Positions 8,949 through 17,710 of a stretch of DNA of 64,000 nt are shown in pieces (the stretch's first letter is position 1; each line of letters opens with the position of its first letter). Where the stretch lies: assembly GCF_009797935.1 (NCBI RefSeq), contig NZ_VOLC01000004.1, positions 124,001-188,000 on the forward strand, given 5' to 3'. Source of the stretch: Lunatibacter salilacus. Lineage in GTDB: Bacteria > Bacteroidota > Bacteroidia > Cytophagales > Cyclobacteriaceae. The notes below the pieces were generated by a model that ran no database searches, was not told the DNA's origin, and worked only from the letters and a program-made list of their open reading frames with translations. The position numbers were made by a program, and so were the translations under genes.

Positions 8949-10619
8949 TTAATTGGAAAATTGGTTTTTTACTGTTATTTTATTGTGATGGTAAAAGGGG
9001 ACTTCTTCAGGTGGTGCGGGTGTATTGCCCAGTAGAATGTCTGCAGCCTTTTCGGCGATCATGATTACGGGGGCATAAATGTTGCCATTGGTGACATAAG
9101 GCATTACTGAGGCATCCACTACGCTTAGGTTGGATATGCCATGGACGCTGAGGTTTTTGTCTACCACTGCCATATCATCGTAGCCCATTTTACATGTACA
9201 ACTGGGATGGTAAGCACTTTCTCCTTCTCGCGCTACGAATTCCAGAATTTGTTCGTCCGTTTCTACAGCACTTCCGGGAGATATTTCGTCGCCTCTTAAG
9301 TCATCAAATGCCGGTTGGTTGATCAGGTTTCTTGTGCAACGGATGGCCTCTATCCATTCTTTTCTTTCCTGTTCTGTAGAAAGGTAATTAAAAAGTATGC
9401 TGGGATATTCGTTCGGATCTGCCGATTTGATTTTGACATGCCCTCTCACATCGGTATTCATGGGGCCCACATGCAATTGAAATCCATGCCCTTCATTAGG
9501 GGCTGACCCATCATAGCGGATGGCGATGGGTAAAAAGTGGTATTGAAGATTAGGGTAGGTCACATCGTCATTGCTTCTGATAAAGCCACCCGCTTCAAAA
9601 TGGTTGCTAGCCCCTATGCCTGTTTTGTTAAAGAGCCATTCTAGTCCGATTTTGGGCTGGTTATAAAATTTTAGGGAAGGGTAGAGACTTACCGGTTTCT
9701 TGGCTGCCCACTGCACATATACTTCCAGATGATCCTGGAGGTTTTCACCCACACCGGGAAGGTCCGCCACAACTTTAATTCCATGTTGGCTGATCTCTTT
9801 GCCATTGCCTATGCCTGAAAGTTGCAGAACCTGCGGGGAATTGATAGCACCGCCACAGCAAACGACCTCGCCTCCATAGACTTTGTGGAGAGTTTTTCCT
9901 TTTTGGAATTCAACACCTATGGCTTTTTTACCTTCAAAAAGAATGCGTGTAACATTTGATTTCAGGCTGATGGTAAGGTTCTTCCGCTGCTTTACCGGAT
10001 GTAAATACGCCCGAGCTGCATTCCACCTTTTGCCTTTATATATTGTGGCGTCAAATTTCCCAAAGCCCTCTTGCTGGTAACCGTTGACATCGTCCGTTAG
10101 GGGATAGCCAGCTTGCTGTACCGATGCGAAGAAGGCGTCAAACAAGGGATTGTCACATTTTGGTGTGGTAAGGTGAAGCGGCCCTCCCTGACCCCGGTAT
10201 TTATCAGCACCGGCAAGTCGGTTTTCCAAACGCTTGAAGTATGGGAGGCAATGGCTAAAATTCCAATCTTCTAAGCCATCCTCTTCGGCCCACTTTTCAT
10301 AGTCCAGCGGATTCCCACGGATGAAAATCATACCGTTAATGCAGCTTGATCCCCCCAATACTTTCCCTCTTGGTTGGTAAATTCTTCTACCTCCCATATA
10401 AGGCTCAGGATCTGACTCGTAGGCCCAATTGTAAAACGTGCCACTAAGGGGATAAGTCAGGGCTGCGGGCATGTGAATCCGGAAATCCCAAATATGGTCC
10501 ATGCGTCCAGCTTCGATAACCAGGACATTGTTGTTTGGATCCTCGCTGAGCCTGTTGGCTAAAACACTACCGGCTGAACCGCCGCCAATAATAATAAAAT
10601 CGTACTTTTCTTCAGGCAT
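8949..10619 (-). CDS. betA: Choline dehydrogenase (GMC oxidoreductase)
   Basis: A 556-residue FAD enzyme of the glucose-methanol-choline family. It opens with the dinucleotide-binding DFIIIGGGSAGSVLANRLSE (residues 7-26). It carries both GMC signatures (GKVLGGSSCINGMIFIRG and GAINSPQVLQLSGIG) and the C-terminal active-site segment YHPSCTCKMG with the catalytic His. Choline dehydrogenase oxidises choline to betaine aldehyde and passes electrons to the respiratory chain. It is the first gene of the betA-betB-transporter operon and is divergent from the porin-BCCT-Usp operon across a spacer of about 630 nt. No BetI-type regulator is adjacent. Confidence 0.95.
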   Translation of the reverse strand: MPEEKYDFIIIGGGSAGSVLANRLSEDPNNNVLVIEAGRMDHIWDFRIHMPAALTYPLSGTFYNWAYESDPEPYMGGRRIYQPRGKVLGGSSCINGMIFIRGNPLDYEKWAEEDGLEDWNFSHCLPYFKRLENRLAGADKYRGQGGPLHLTTPKCDNPLFDAFFASVQQAGYPLTDDVNGYQQEGFGKFDATIYKGKRWNAARAYLHPVKQRKNLTISLKSNVTRILFEGKKAIGVEFQKGKTLHKVYGGEVVCCGGAINSPQVLQLSGIGNGKEISQHGIKVVADLPGVGENLQDHLEVYVQWAAKKPVSLYPSLKFYNQPKIGLEWLFNKTGIGASNHFEAGGFIRSNDDVTYPNLQYHFLPIAIRYDGSAPNEGHGFQLHVGPMNTDVRGHVKIKSADPNEYPSILFNYLSTEQERKEWIEAIRCTRNLINQPAFDDLRGDEISPGSAVETDEQILEFVAREGESAYHPSCTCKMGYDDMAVVDKNLSVHGISNLSVVDASVMPYVTNGNIYAPVIMIAEKAADILLGNTPAPPEEVPFYHHNKITVKNQFSN

Positions 10620-11249
10620 TATAATTCTATGTTCGGGCTGGCAATTGGTCGTTCAAAGTCTATTTGAACACCAACAGGTTTATGTGAATCCTTGCCAGTG
10701 ATAAGGATACCGTTATATTTCTATAAACATATTTTCAGTGGAAAATTTGGAATAGTTGCTATAACAGTGAATAAAAGAGACCTCTAATTTAAACGTTAAT
10801 TTCATCGGATACAAGTTTAGGGAGTGTAGCTCTGCATGACAATAGCCAGTTTTTGGTTTTCGTAGGAGATGGAAAGAACCGGGTAAATTTATTGGAATGC
10901 CTTCCTTATTTTTCTATCCGAATAGATTCCTAACCTAATAAAAGAAGACTTAAATTAATGGTTTTCAGTTGAATAAAAATATTTTGTTTCAAGTAGCAGG
11001 AAGCTCTGATAATTTATTTGGAGTAATAATGCAAGGAATTCCAGAAGCAAAAGTTCGGTTGACCTTTCAAAATCTTATTTGAGATCATTGGTGGGATAAA
11101 CTCGTTTTGAGAAGGATTTAATTTCAGATGAAACAGTACGTTATTTTTTAATTGGTAGGTTAAATATGATATAAACAATAAATTTTATGCATTTTCATTC
11201 TTGTTTAAATTTTGATAGCTTTGCTATACTTACGTCAAACAAGGAATAT
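10620..11249. other. Divergent intergenic region between the two choline/betaine operons
   Basis: About 630 nt without a gene. It should hold the betA promoter (minus strand) and the porin promoter (plus strand). On the plus strand a TAGCTTTG -7 box is present at 11216-11223. An inverted repeat ATCCTT - 9 nt - AAGGAT (10688-10693 and 10703-10708) lies about 70-90 nt upstream of betA and could be an operator. I found no clean TAnnTTTG box for betA and no RNA gene. Confidence 0.5.
11216..11223 (+). promoter_or_regulatory. -7 box of the porin-BCCT-Usp operon
   Basis: TAGCTTTG fits the Bacteroidota -7 consensus TAnnTTTG; the -33 region is only T-rich (TTTTC, 19 nt upstream). It lies inside the longer open frame that begins at 11187, which argues for the ATG at 11250 as the true porin start and a leader of about 20 nt. 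Confidence 0.5.
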
Positions 11250-12581
11250 ATGCCCTATTTGTTATTTTTGATTTTGCTTTTCGGAAGTAACCTAAAAGCG
11301 GAAACAAAAAAGGATTCTTTAACCCACAGTAAGAGTAGGCAGTTTGTGGTAACTGGTCAGGATTATGGTACTAATAAAGGCACCCTTGAATTACCTGCCA
11401 CAAGTCGTACTGAATTCCTAGATAGGGACACTACCTGGCTTAAAGTTGGAGGGGCTTTCCGGCTTAATAATATATATGCCCACTATGAAGGCCAGACTTT
11501 TCCATTAGGAACGTTTTTAAGAAACGAATGGACATGGGATACTTGGAGGTTAAATGTAGATGCGTATAGTGACGGCATTCAACTATCCTTCGAATACCGG
11601 TTTTACCCGACCTTTAATACACACTTCCTGAAATACGGTTGGCTGGGATACCGCTTCAATGAAAAGACCAGTTTTAAAATGGGTGTGACCCAAGTTCCTT
11701 TCGGGTTGTTAACGTATGCCTCGCATAGCTGGTGGTTTCAGTTGCCGTATTATCTGGGGTTAGAGGACGATCATCAGATGGGGTTTCACGTTTCCCATGA
11801 ATGGGAGGGCTGGCTACTGGATGGAGCCTATTTTCTGTTATCAGAACCCAGAGGAACGAATGATGTTACCTTTGGGGCTTTTTCTACAGCTAGGTATTCC
11901 TATGACGTGGTCCCAATTCCGGGAAATTCAAATATTGAGCGGCATCAAATAAATCTCCGGGCAGTCCGAAAATTGCCCGGTCATGAACTGGGACTGTCCC
12001 TCCAAAGTCACGAATTGTACAATTTACAAACTAGTCATTCAGGGTACCAATGGGCAGCAGCACTTCACCACGAGGCGAATTGGGGTAAGTTGAACTTGAA
12101 ATCAGAGGCAATATATTATACATATAATGATGTGAGAAATGATGACGGGATAGTGTTGGACGTGGTTCAAATGGGGGCTTATGGTTTTGGCACCTATGAT
12201 GTCGCCAACAGAGCCGCACTTTATGTTATTGGTTTAGCCTACGACATTCCGCTTAGCTGGGGTCCGATACGCAATGTTCAGCTATACAATGATTATACGT
12301 TGATGCAAAAGTTAACCTCAGGCCAGGGAGGCCCTGTGTTTTCGTACAGGAAGTCTCAGCAAAATGTCTTTGGAGCGCTTGTTTCAGCAGGTCAGGTATA
12401 TTCCTATTTCGATGTGGCAATGGGTTACAATCATCCTTGGATAACCGATGCTTTCGGAGGGAATGCCCTGGGTACCGGAAGAGGGATAGATTATAGGCAG
12501 CCTATATCGGTTCTCAATCCCACCGATTCGGATCCGGGTTGGAATACACGATTAAACATAAATATTGGCTATTATTTCTAA
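11250..12581 (+). CDS. Outer-membrane porin-like beta-barrel protein
   Basis: 443 residues from the ATG at 11250, which begins a good Sec signal peptide (MPYLLFLILLFGSNLKA). The mature protein shows many amphipathic strands with Tyr, Trp and Gly (for example NVDAYSDGIQLSFEYRF and TSFKMGVTQVPFGLL) and ends in Phe (INIGYYF), the usual end of an outer-membrane barrel. It is followed after 12 nt by the BCCT transporter, so it probably admits choline, carnitine or betaine through the outer membrane. That substrate is inferred only from context. The frame is open back to 11187, but those residues contain the probable promoter. Confidence 0.8.
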   Translation: MPYLLFLILLFGSNLKAETKKDSLTHSKSRQFVVTGQDYGTNKGTLELPATSRTEFLDRDTTWLKVGGAFRLNNIYAHYEGQTFPLGTFLRNEWTWDTWRLNVDAYSDGIQLSFEYRFYPTFNTHFLKYGWLGYRFNEKTSFKMGVTQVPFGLLTYASHSWWFQLPYYLGLEDDHQMGFHVSHEWEGWLLDGAYFLLSEPRGTNDVTFGAFSTARYSYDVVPIPGNSNIERHQINLRAVRKLPGHELGLSLQSHELYNLQTSHSGYQWAAALHHEANWGKLNLKSEAIYYTYNDVRNDDGIVLDVVQMGAYGFGTYDVANRAALYVIGLAYDIPLSWGPIRNVQLYNDYTLMQKLTSGQGGPVFSYRKSQQNVFGALVSAGQVYSYFDVAMGYNHPWITDAFGGNALGTGRGIDYRQPISVLNPTDSDPGWNTRLNINIGYYF

Positions 12582-12593
12582 AAAAATAACTTT

Positions 12594-14195
12594 ATGAAAA
12601 ACAAATACTTTGACATTCATGCACCGGTATTTTGGCCTTCGGTAGTTTTGATAATTCTGTTTATTACCGTCACACTTTGGGTAGGGGAACCAATGGCACT
12701 GGTCTTTGCATCCAGTAAAGCATTTATTACTGAAAAGACGGGCTGGTTATTTATCATTGCGGTCAACGCCTTTATCGTTTTCTGCTTCTACCTTGGATTT
12801 AGCAAGTTTGGGGACATTCGACTTGGGGGCAAAGAGGCCCAGCCGGAGTTCTCAACTGGAGCCTGGTTTGCCATGCTATTTAGTGCGGGTATGGGTATTG
12901 GGCTTTTATTCTGGGGAGTAGCTGAACCCGTTTACCATTATGCCATTCCACCCTATGGAGAAGCCTATTCTCTTGAAGCCGCTAAACGGGCCATAAACCT
13001 TACCTTTTTACATTGGGGCTTTCATGCCTGGGCTATTTACGCAGTGGTAGGACTGGCTTTGGCTTTTTTTGCATACAACAGAAAGTTACCCCTCACCATT
13101 CGTTCCGTTTTTTATCCCTTGTTAGGTGATCGGATAAACGGATGGATGGGTGATGTCATTGACGTATTGGCCGTATTGGCAACGCTTTTTGGCCTGGCCA
13201 CCTCTTTGGGATTGGGTGTTCAACAAGTCAGTGGAGGCTTGTTTTATCTATTCGGAATTTCCAATTCCGTAACTGTACAAGTGATTCTGATAGCAGGCAT
13301 TACATTAATTGCCACTGTTTCTGTCATTTCGGGTATCGATAAAGGAGTAAAGTTTCTAAGCCAATGGAATGTAAGAATTGCGGCCATTTTACTGTTATTT
13401 GTATTGATCGTAGGTCCAACACTATTTATATTTCGATCCTTTGTACAGAACATGGGGAACTATTTGGGCAGTATTTTGGAAGTGTCTACCTGGACGGAAG
13501 CATACCGGGATAATGGCTGGCAAGGTGATTGGACCGTATTTTATTGGGCTTGGTGGATCTCTTGGTCTCCCTTTGTAGGGATGTTTATCGCGCGGATTTC
13601 CCGTGGACGCACCATTAAGGAATTTATCTTTGGGGTTTTGCTTATCCCTACCTTATTGACTTTTTTGTGGCTTACCGCACTTGGGGGTTCAGCCATTTAT
13701 CTTGACATGCAGGAAGCAGCGCTTAGCGGCAGTCATGATTTGGCAGAAGCGATTACAGGAGATGTATCCATCGCTCTGTTCGTATTTCTTGAAAATTTCC
13801 CTTTCAGCGGAATTGGCTCAGTAATCGGAATTCTGCTAGTAACCAGTTTTTTCGTAACTTCTTCTGATTCGGGTTCATTGGTTATAGACAGCATTACCGC
13901 AGGCGGTAAGTTGGATGCGCCAGTGGGACAAAGGGTTTTCTGGGCAACGACCGAAGGAGCCGTAGCGGCAGTGTTATTGATAGGAGGAGGGTTGACAGCT
14001 CTTCAGACTGCAGCTATCATCACGGGGTTGCCCTTTTTGGTGATTTTGGTCATTATGTGTTACTCCCTGCATAAGGGACTGCGTAAGGAATATGCCAGGC
14101 TCAGCCAATTTGACAAGGATCTGGATCGTAAATCCTACGAAAAAAGATTGTCAGATGTCATTATGAAAAAACTGGATAAACAAAAGAAATCATGA
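12594..14195 (+). CDS. BCCT-family betaine/choline/carnitine transporter
   Basis: A 533-residue protein with about 12 transmembrane segments. The BCCT signatures are clear: SAGMGIGLLFWGVAEPVYHY (residues 97-116) in TM3, and the aromatic substrate box WWISWSPFVGMF (about 320-331) followed by ARISRGRTIKEF. BCCT carriers import quaternary ammonium compounds with sodium or protons, or exchange them. The sequence does not show whether the substrate is choline, carnitine or betaine. The C-terminal tail is short, unlike osmosensing BetP or BetT proteins, so substrate supply rather than osmotic sensing is more likely. It overlaps the Usp gene by 4 nt (ATGA). Confidence 0.93.
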   Translation: MKNKYFDIHAPVFWPSVVLIILFITVTLWVGEPMALVFASSKAFITEKTGWLFIIAVNAFIVFCFYLGFSKFGDIRLGGKEAQPEFSTGAWFAMLFSAGMGIGLLFWGVAEPVYHYAIPPYGEAYSLEAAKRAINLTFLHWGFHAWAIYAVVGLALAFFAYNRKLPLTIRSVFYPLLGDRINGWMGDVIDVLAVLATLFGLATSLGLGVQQVSGGLFYLFGISNSVTVQVILIAGITLIATVSVISGIDKGVKFLSQWNVRIAAILLLFVLIVGPTLFIFRSFVQNMGNYLGSILEVSTWTEAYRDNGWQGDWTVFYWAWWISWSPFVGMFIARISRGRTIKEFIFGVLLIPTLLTFLWLTALGGSAIYLDMQEAALSGSHDLAEAITGDVSIALFVFLENFPFSGIGSVIGILLVTSFFVTSSDSGSLVIDSITAGGKLDAPVGQRVFWATTEGAVAAVLLIGGGLTALQTAAIITGLPFLVILVIMCYSLHKGLRKEYARLSQFDKDLDRKSYEKRLSDVIMKKLDKQKKS

Positions 14196-15052
14196 GCACT
14201 TTAAAAAAAATCGGATTGTTTATAGACTTGTCCGATATGGACAAGCTATTGTTACAATACATTCAAAAACTGGATGATGTTTTTGATTTTGAACAGCTTA
14301 CACTTATTCATTTTGTTGCGCTGGAAGAGATTTCCAAAGAAATAGGGGACATGCTACCCTATTTAGATAAATCACTGAATGAAATTTTGGAGGAGGAAGC
14401 GTTTGAAAAAGTGGAAATAGTCTTCGGGGAAAGAAAAAGTAGCATTCACGTGAAAATTTACTCAGGAGGTCAACTAGATCAGTTAATTGATTGGGTGGAT
14501 GCGCAGAAATTTGATTTGGTTTTACTGGGGAAAAAATCAGTCCATGGAGGGTCAGGTGTTTTTAGCAGTAAGGTAGTGCGGTTGACCTCATCAAATACTC
14601 TTTTCATTCCCGAAACGTCAAAAGCATCAATTCAAAAGATCATCTTGCCGCTTGATTTTTCTAAATATTCTGAAAACCTAGCCTCCTTGGTCATATCATT
14701 ATCAAAGCATACAGGGGCAGTTGTCCTGCCTGTTCATGTATTAAAAGTAGGCATGCAGTATTTTCCTTATATTAGGAAGCCCTCTGAATTTCAGGAGGCA
14801 TTGGAAAAAAAGACGATATCCAACTACATAAAGCTTAAGAAAAAAACCGGATTGGAGGTAGATATGGAAATCATCAAAGGAGAGGATAAGCCGGTAGGCA
14901 GGAGTATTTACGATTATGCCATTCGTAAAGGCGCAGATCTGATTGTCCTGGGAAATAAGGGAAAATCGGATGATGATACCCTGTTGATTGGCTCGGTGGC
15001 GGAGCAGCTTATCGCTTCGGACAAACACCTGCCTGTACTGATTGTGAAATAG
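14192..15052 (+). CDS. Tandem universal stress protein (UspA family)
   Basis: 286 residues made of two Usp domains. The second ends with a recognisable ATP-binding loop (VLGNKGKSDDDTLLIGSVAEQL, of the form G-2x-G-9x-G-S). In the first domain the equivalent loop (LGKKSVHGGSGVFSSKV) is degenerate. It is translationally coupled to the BCCT transporter by an ATGA overlap. Usp proteins next to transporters are often thought to sense adenine nucleotides and tune transport; here that is an inference from the coupling. Confidence 0.88.
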   Translation: MSTLKKIGLFIDLSDMDKLLLQYIQKLDDVFDFEQLTLIHFVALEEISKEIGDMLPYLDKSLNEILEEEAFEKVEIVFGERKSSIHVKIYSGGQLDQLIDWVDAQKFDLVLLGKKSVHGGSGVFSSKVVRLTSSNTLFIPETSKASIQKIILPLDFSKYSENLASLVISLSKHTGAVVLPVHVLKVGMQYFPYIRKPSEFQEALEKKTISNYIKLKKKTGLEVDMEIIKGEDKPVGRSIYDYAIRKGADLIVLGNKGKSDDDTLLIGSVAEQLIASDKHLPVLIVK

Positions 15053-15210
15053 AAACTGGAATGGATAATACGATGCAGTTACAAATAATTTGGAAAAACA
15101 AAAAAACATTATTTACAAGGAGAATACCAAACTCCAGCTTCTCGATATTTTCCTGACGGCTCGATCCTTAAGTTTCTAAAAAAAACAACGTGAAGGGCAT
15201 AAAATTTTCT

Positions 15211-15924
15211 CTAGGAAAAAACTGTCTTTAAAGAAATATCCGTTGAAGTACTATCTAACAAGGAACCATTTTCACACTTTAAAATCCGGTAGGGATATTT
15301 TTTTAGCAGGTCATAATTGTGGGTGGCCATTAGGATGGCAGTACCACGCTTGTTGATTTCTTGGAAAAGGCGAAAGATACCGTCTGAAACTTCGGGGTCT
15401 AAATTCCCCGTAGGTTCGTCAGCCAACAAGATAGATGGCTCATTTAGCAATGCTCGGGCTATAACGACGCGTTGCTGTTCACCACCCGACAATTGATGGG
15501 GAAATTTTGTGGCGGCGCCCCCTAAACCCACTCCCATGAGTACCTCAATCATACGGCTTTTCATTTTGGTTTTGTCCTTCCAGCCTGTGGCACGCATGAC
15601 AAAGTATAGGTTTTCCGCAACCGTGCGGTCGGGAAAAAGCTGAAAATCTTGGAATACGATTCCGAGTTTTCTTCGTAAAAACGGTACTTGCTTTGATTTA
15701 ATGCCATTTAGACTGTAGCCGGCAATTTCACCTTCCCCCATAATCAGAGGGAGATCAGCATATAGCGTTTTGAGGAGGGAACTTTTGCCACTTCCGGTAC
15801 GGCCAATTAAAAAAACAAATTCACCTTTAGCTATCGAAAAATTGAGCTCTTTCAAAATCGTATTGATGCCCTGGAACACGCAGGCATTACTCATTTTCAC
15901 GACAGGTTCATCCGTAAATACCAT
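15211..15924 (-). CDS. ftsE: FtsE-like ABC-transporter ATPase
   Basis: 237 residues with a full ABC ATPase set: Walker A GRTGSGKSSLLK, Q-loop VFQDFQLFPD, signature LSGGEQQRVVIARAL, Walker B ILLADEPTGNLDPE and the switch His in MATHNYDL. The EPTGNLDPE and LFPDRTVAEN pattern is that of the FtsE/LolD type. With FtsX, FtsE regulates peptidoglycan hydrolases at the division site; no ftsX is in this window. The frame extends to a TTG at 15930, but the ATG at 15924 is better placed, 2 nt after the stop of the small upstream gene. Confidence 0.88.
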   Translation of the reverse strand: MVFTDEPVVKMSNACVFQGINTILKELNFSIAKGEFVFLIGRTGSGKSSLLKTLYADLPLIMGEGEIAGYSLNGIKSKQVPFLRRKLGIVFQDFQLFPDRTVAENLYFVMRATGWKDKTKMKSRMIEVLMGVGLGGAATKFPHQLSGGEQQRVVIARALLNEPSILLADEPTGNLDPEVSDGIFRLFQEINKRGTAILMATHNYDLLKKYPYRILKCENGSLLDSTSTDISLKTVFS

Positions 15925-15926
15925 AA

Positions 15927-16130
15927 TCAAAGGGATAATTTTTGAAGTTTGCCAAAAGGTAACTCTTTAATGAGCGATTCCAATTCCTGTTCTTTGCCCT
16001 CCAGACCGAATTTTTCAATATTTTTCAGGGGCCTGTCCGCTCTGAAGTAGGCGACCAAAACGAAATTTTCATCCCTGATCTGAATATAGTCGGGTATTTT
16101 TGCTTTTCCTTTGACTTTAATGATATACAT
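15927..16130 (-). CDS. Conserved-looking 67-residue protein coupled to ftsE
   Basis: A small protein with no signal peptide or membrane segment. It begins with a strand-like MYIIKVKGKAKIPDYIQIRD and ends in a charged helix GKEQELESLIKELPFGKLQKL. Its TGA is 2 nt from the ftsE ATG, so the two are almost certainly co-transcribed and perhaps translationally coupled. I do not recognise the family. The composition and the tight junction support a real gene; the function is unknown. Confidence 0.7.
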   Translation of the reverse strand: MYIIKVKGKAKIPDYIQIRDENFVLVAYFRADRPLKNIEKFGLEGKEQELESLIKELPFGKLQKLSL

Positions 16131-16211
16131 GCAAGTTGCATTTGTTGGGTAGAAGACAAATAACGATACTCAGAAAATAAAAATGCACATTTTTGGTCAA
16201 AAAGTCTAAAA

Positions 16212-16250
16212 AAAACAAAAAAAGGGTAAAAACACATGGTCTTTACCCTT
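16212..16250 (-). terminator. Terminator of the fructose-6-phosphate aldolase gene
   Basis: Perfect 9-bp arms (AAGGGTAAA at 16222-16230 and TTTACCCTT at 16242-16250) lie 20 nt after the stop at 16270. Read on the minus strand they are followed by an almost unbroken T run. Confidence 0.85.
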
Positions 16251-16269
16251 GCCAATGTAGTTATAAATG

Positions 16270-16926
16270 TTATTTGTTGCCTTTGGCATGATCAGCCAAA
16301 AACTGTGCCAGACCCTTGTCAGTCAATGGATGAGCAAGGAGTCCTGTAATTACATTTAGTGGACAGGTTACTACATCCGCACCGATTTCAGCACATTTGA
16401 TAAGGTGCATGTAGTGACGGACTGATGCGGCTAATATCTCTGTTTCAAAACCATAATTGCCATAAATAAGAACAATTTGTTCGATAAGATCCAAGCCGTC
16501 AAAGCAAATATCATCCAATCTTCCTACAAAAGGAGAAAGATAGCTAGCGCCAGCCTTAGCGGCTAAAATTGCCTGACCTGCCGAAAACACCAACGTACAA
16601 TTTGTGCGAATGCCTTCACTTGAAAAATACTTAATCGCTTTGACACCATCTTTGATCATTGGAATCTTAACCACGATTTTGTCATCAATCTTCGCCAAGG
16701 CTTTGCCTTCTTTAACCATACCATCAAAATCGGTAGAAATGACCTCAGCGCTTACGTTTCCGTCCACGATATCGCAAATGCTTTTATAATGTGCTAAAAT
16801 ATTTTCGGATCCAGTAATACCTTCTTTAGCCATCAGAGAAGGGTTGGTAGTCACTCCATCCAATACACCTAGATCGTAAGCTTCTTTTATTTCATTAAGG
16901 TTGGCTGTATCAACAAAGAATTTCAT
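16270..16926 (-). CDS. fsa: Fructose-6-phosphate aldolase / small transaldolase
   Basis: A 218-residue class I aldolase of the short transaldolase subfamily. The family start [16 protein letters not shown], the substrate loop [12 protein letters not shown] (residues 25-36), the Schiff-base Lys87 in [10 protein letters not shown] and the late motif [10 protein letters not shown] are all present. Members act as transaldolase in the pentose-phosphate pathway or as fructose-6-phosphate aldolase; sequence alone does not decide safely. It is a single gene with its own terminator, just downstream of the SRP RNA on the same strand. Confidence 0.93.
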   Translation of the reverse strand: MKFFVDTANLNEIKEAYDLGVLDGVTTNPSLMAKEGITGSENILAHYKSICDIVDGNVSAEVISTDFDGMVKEGKALAKIDDKIVVKIPMIKDGVKAIKYFSSEGIRTNCTLVFSAGQAILAAKAGASYLSPFVGRLDDICFDGLDLIEQIVLIYGNYGFETEILAASVRHYMHLIKCAEIGADVVTCPLNVITGLLAHPLTDKGLAQFLADHAKGNK

Positions 16927-16997
16927 AATTTTTTGGGGGTTATATAGACGATCAAAATCTCACTAGTGTTCATGGCACGATATGCGATAGAAGAAGA

Positions 16998-17086
16998 AAA
17001 AAATAAGCGGCATCGCACCGCTACGACTGTCTACCCTTGCTTCCTTCCGGACCTGGGGGAGTTGACAGGAGCTGGTCGTGCCGCTC
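16998..17086 (-). ncRNA. ffs: Signal recognition particle RNA, small bacterial type (4.5S)
   Basis: On the minus strand the core CAGGTCCGGAAGGAAGCA, the conserved apical loop and Ffh-binding region of SRP RNA, is present at about 17038-17055. The transcript starts GAGCGGCACGACC and closes with TGCCGCTT, giving the long terminal helix, and then meets a T run that acts as terminator. The 5-prime end is fixed by the promoter just upstream. Total length is about 80-90 nt. It binds Ffh to target membrane proteins co-translationally. Confidence 0.95.
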
Positions 17087-17090
17087 GATA

Positions 17091-17121
17091 CAAAGGTACA
17101 TATTTTGTCAACGGTAACAAG
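17091..17121 (-). promoter_or_regulatory. Promoter of the SRP RNA
   Basis: On the minus strand a -33 TTG (17118-17120), a 19-nt spacer and a perfect -7 TACCTTTG (17091-17098) end 4 nt before the RNA start at 17086. This is a textbook Bacteroidota housekeeping promoter. Confidence 0.8.
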
Positions 17122-17308
17122 TTATAAGCGGGAGATTTCAAATTAAAATATTTAAAAATCTCATTTTCAACACAAAAAAAAATGGCAGCATTCTTGTGAG
17201 GCTCAATGTAAATTCATTTAAGAATTAAAACCACGTTTGAAAATTGGTTGAGTCTAATAAAATGGTTAAGGCAATTCTAATTTTAAGAAACCATTAAAAA
17301 TTAATTGT

Positions 17309-17608
17309 ATGAAAATCAAAAGTCTATTTCTAGTTTTGGGGTTGTTGTTTACCCTTGAGGCGTGTACTATTTTCCGACCGCGGATCCCCTATCAGATGGG
17401 CATGTCAGAAAGTAAATTTCTCCGCCAAAACCGGAAAGCTGTAATCAGTCAACTTGATAATGGAAGGAAAGTTTATCGGTTAATTACAGACGAAAGGTTT
17501 TATATGTTGGCCACCTTTGAAGATGGTGTTTTGACCAATTTGGAGGAAAGGGAAATTACCCCCCTTTGGCAGCAGCAGCGAATGATGGATTCGAATAACC
17601 CTAATTGA
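17309..17608 (+). CDS. Small lipoprotein, possibly BamE/SmpA-like
   Basis: 99 residues with a lipoprotein signal (MKIKSLFLVLGLLFTLEAC, lipobox LEAC with Cys19). The short mature part has a helix after GMSESKF followed by strands (KVYRLITDERFYMLATFEDGVLTNLEERE). This resembles the small alpha/beta BamE/SmpA fold, in which a Gly-Met turn precedes a helix and a final strand reads as F-DG-L. The resemblance is weak. The gene sits alone between the SRP RNA and the trp leader. Confidence 0.65.
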   Translation: MKIKSLFLVLGLLFTLEACTIFRPRIPYQMGMSESKFLRQNRKAVISQLDNGRKVYRLITDERFYMLATFEDGVLTNLEEREITPLWQQQRMMDSNNPN

Positions 17609-17670
17609 CCCGGGAGTTATATGAATCCAAAAGAAATGTGATAAATCTTCCAAATAAAAAGTAGAATAAT

Positions 17671-17701
17671 TTTTGTTAATTGGAAGCCATGCATATCTTT
17701 G
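17671..17701 (+). promoter_or_regulatory. trp operon promoter
   Basis: A -33 TTTTG (17671-17675), an 18-nt spacer and a perfect -7 TATCTTTG (17694-17701). The predicted start of transcription is near 17706, only a few bases before the leader peptide ATG at 17711, so the leader transcript would be almost leaderless. Confidence 0.72.
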
Positions 17702-17710
17702 TTTCATATT

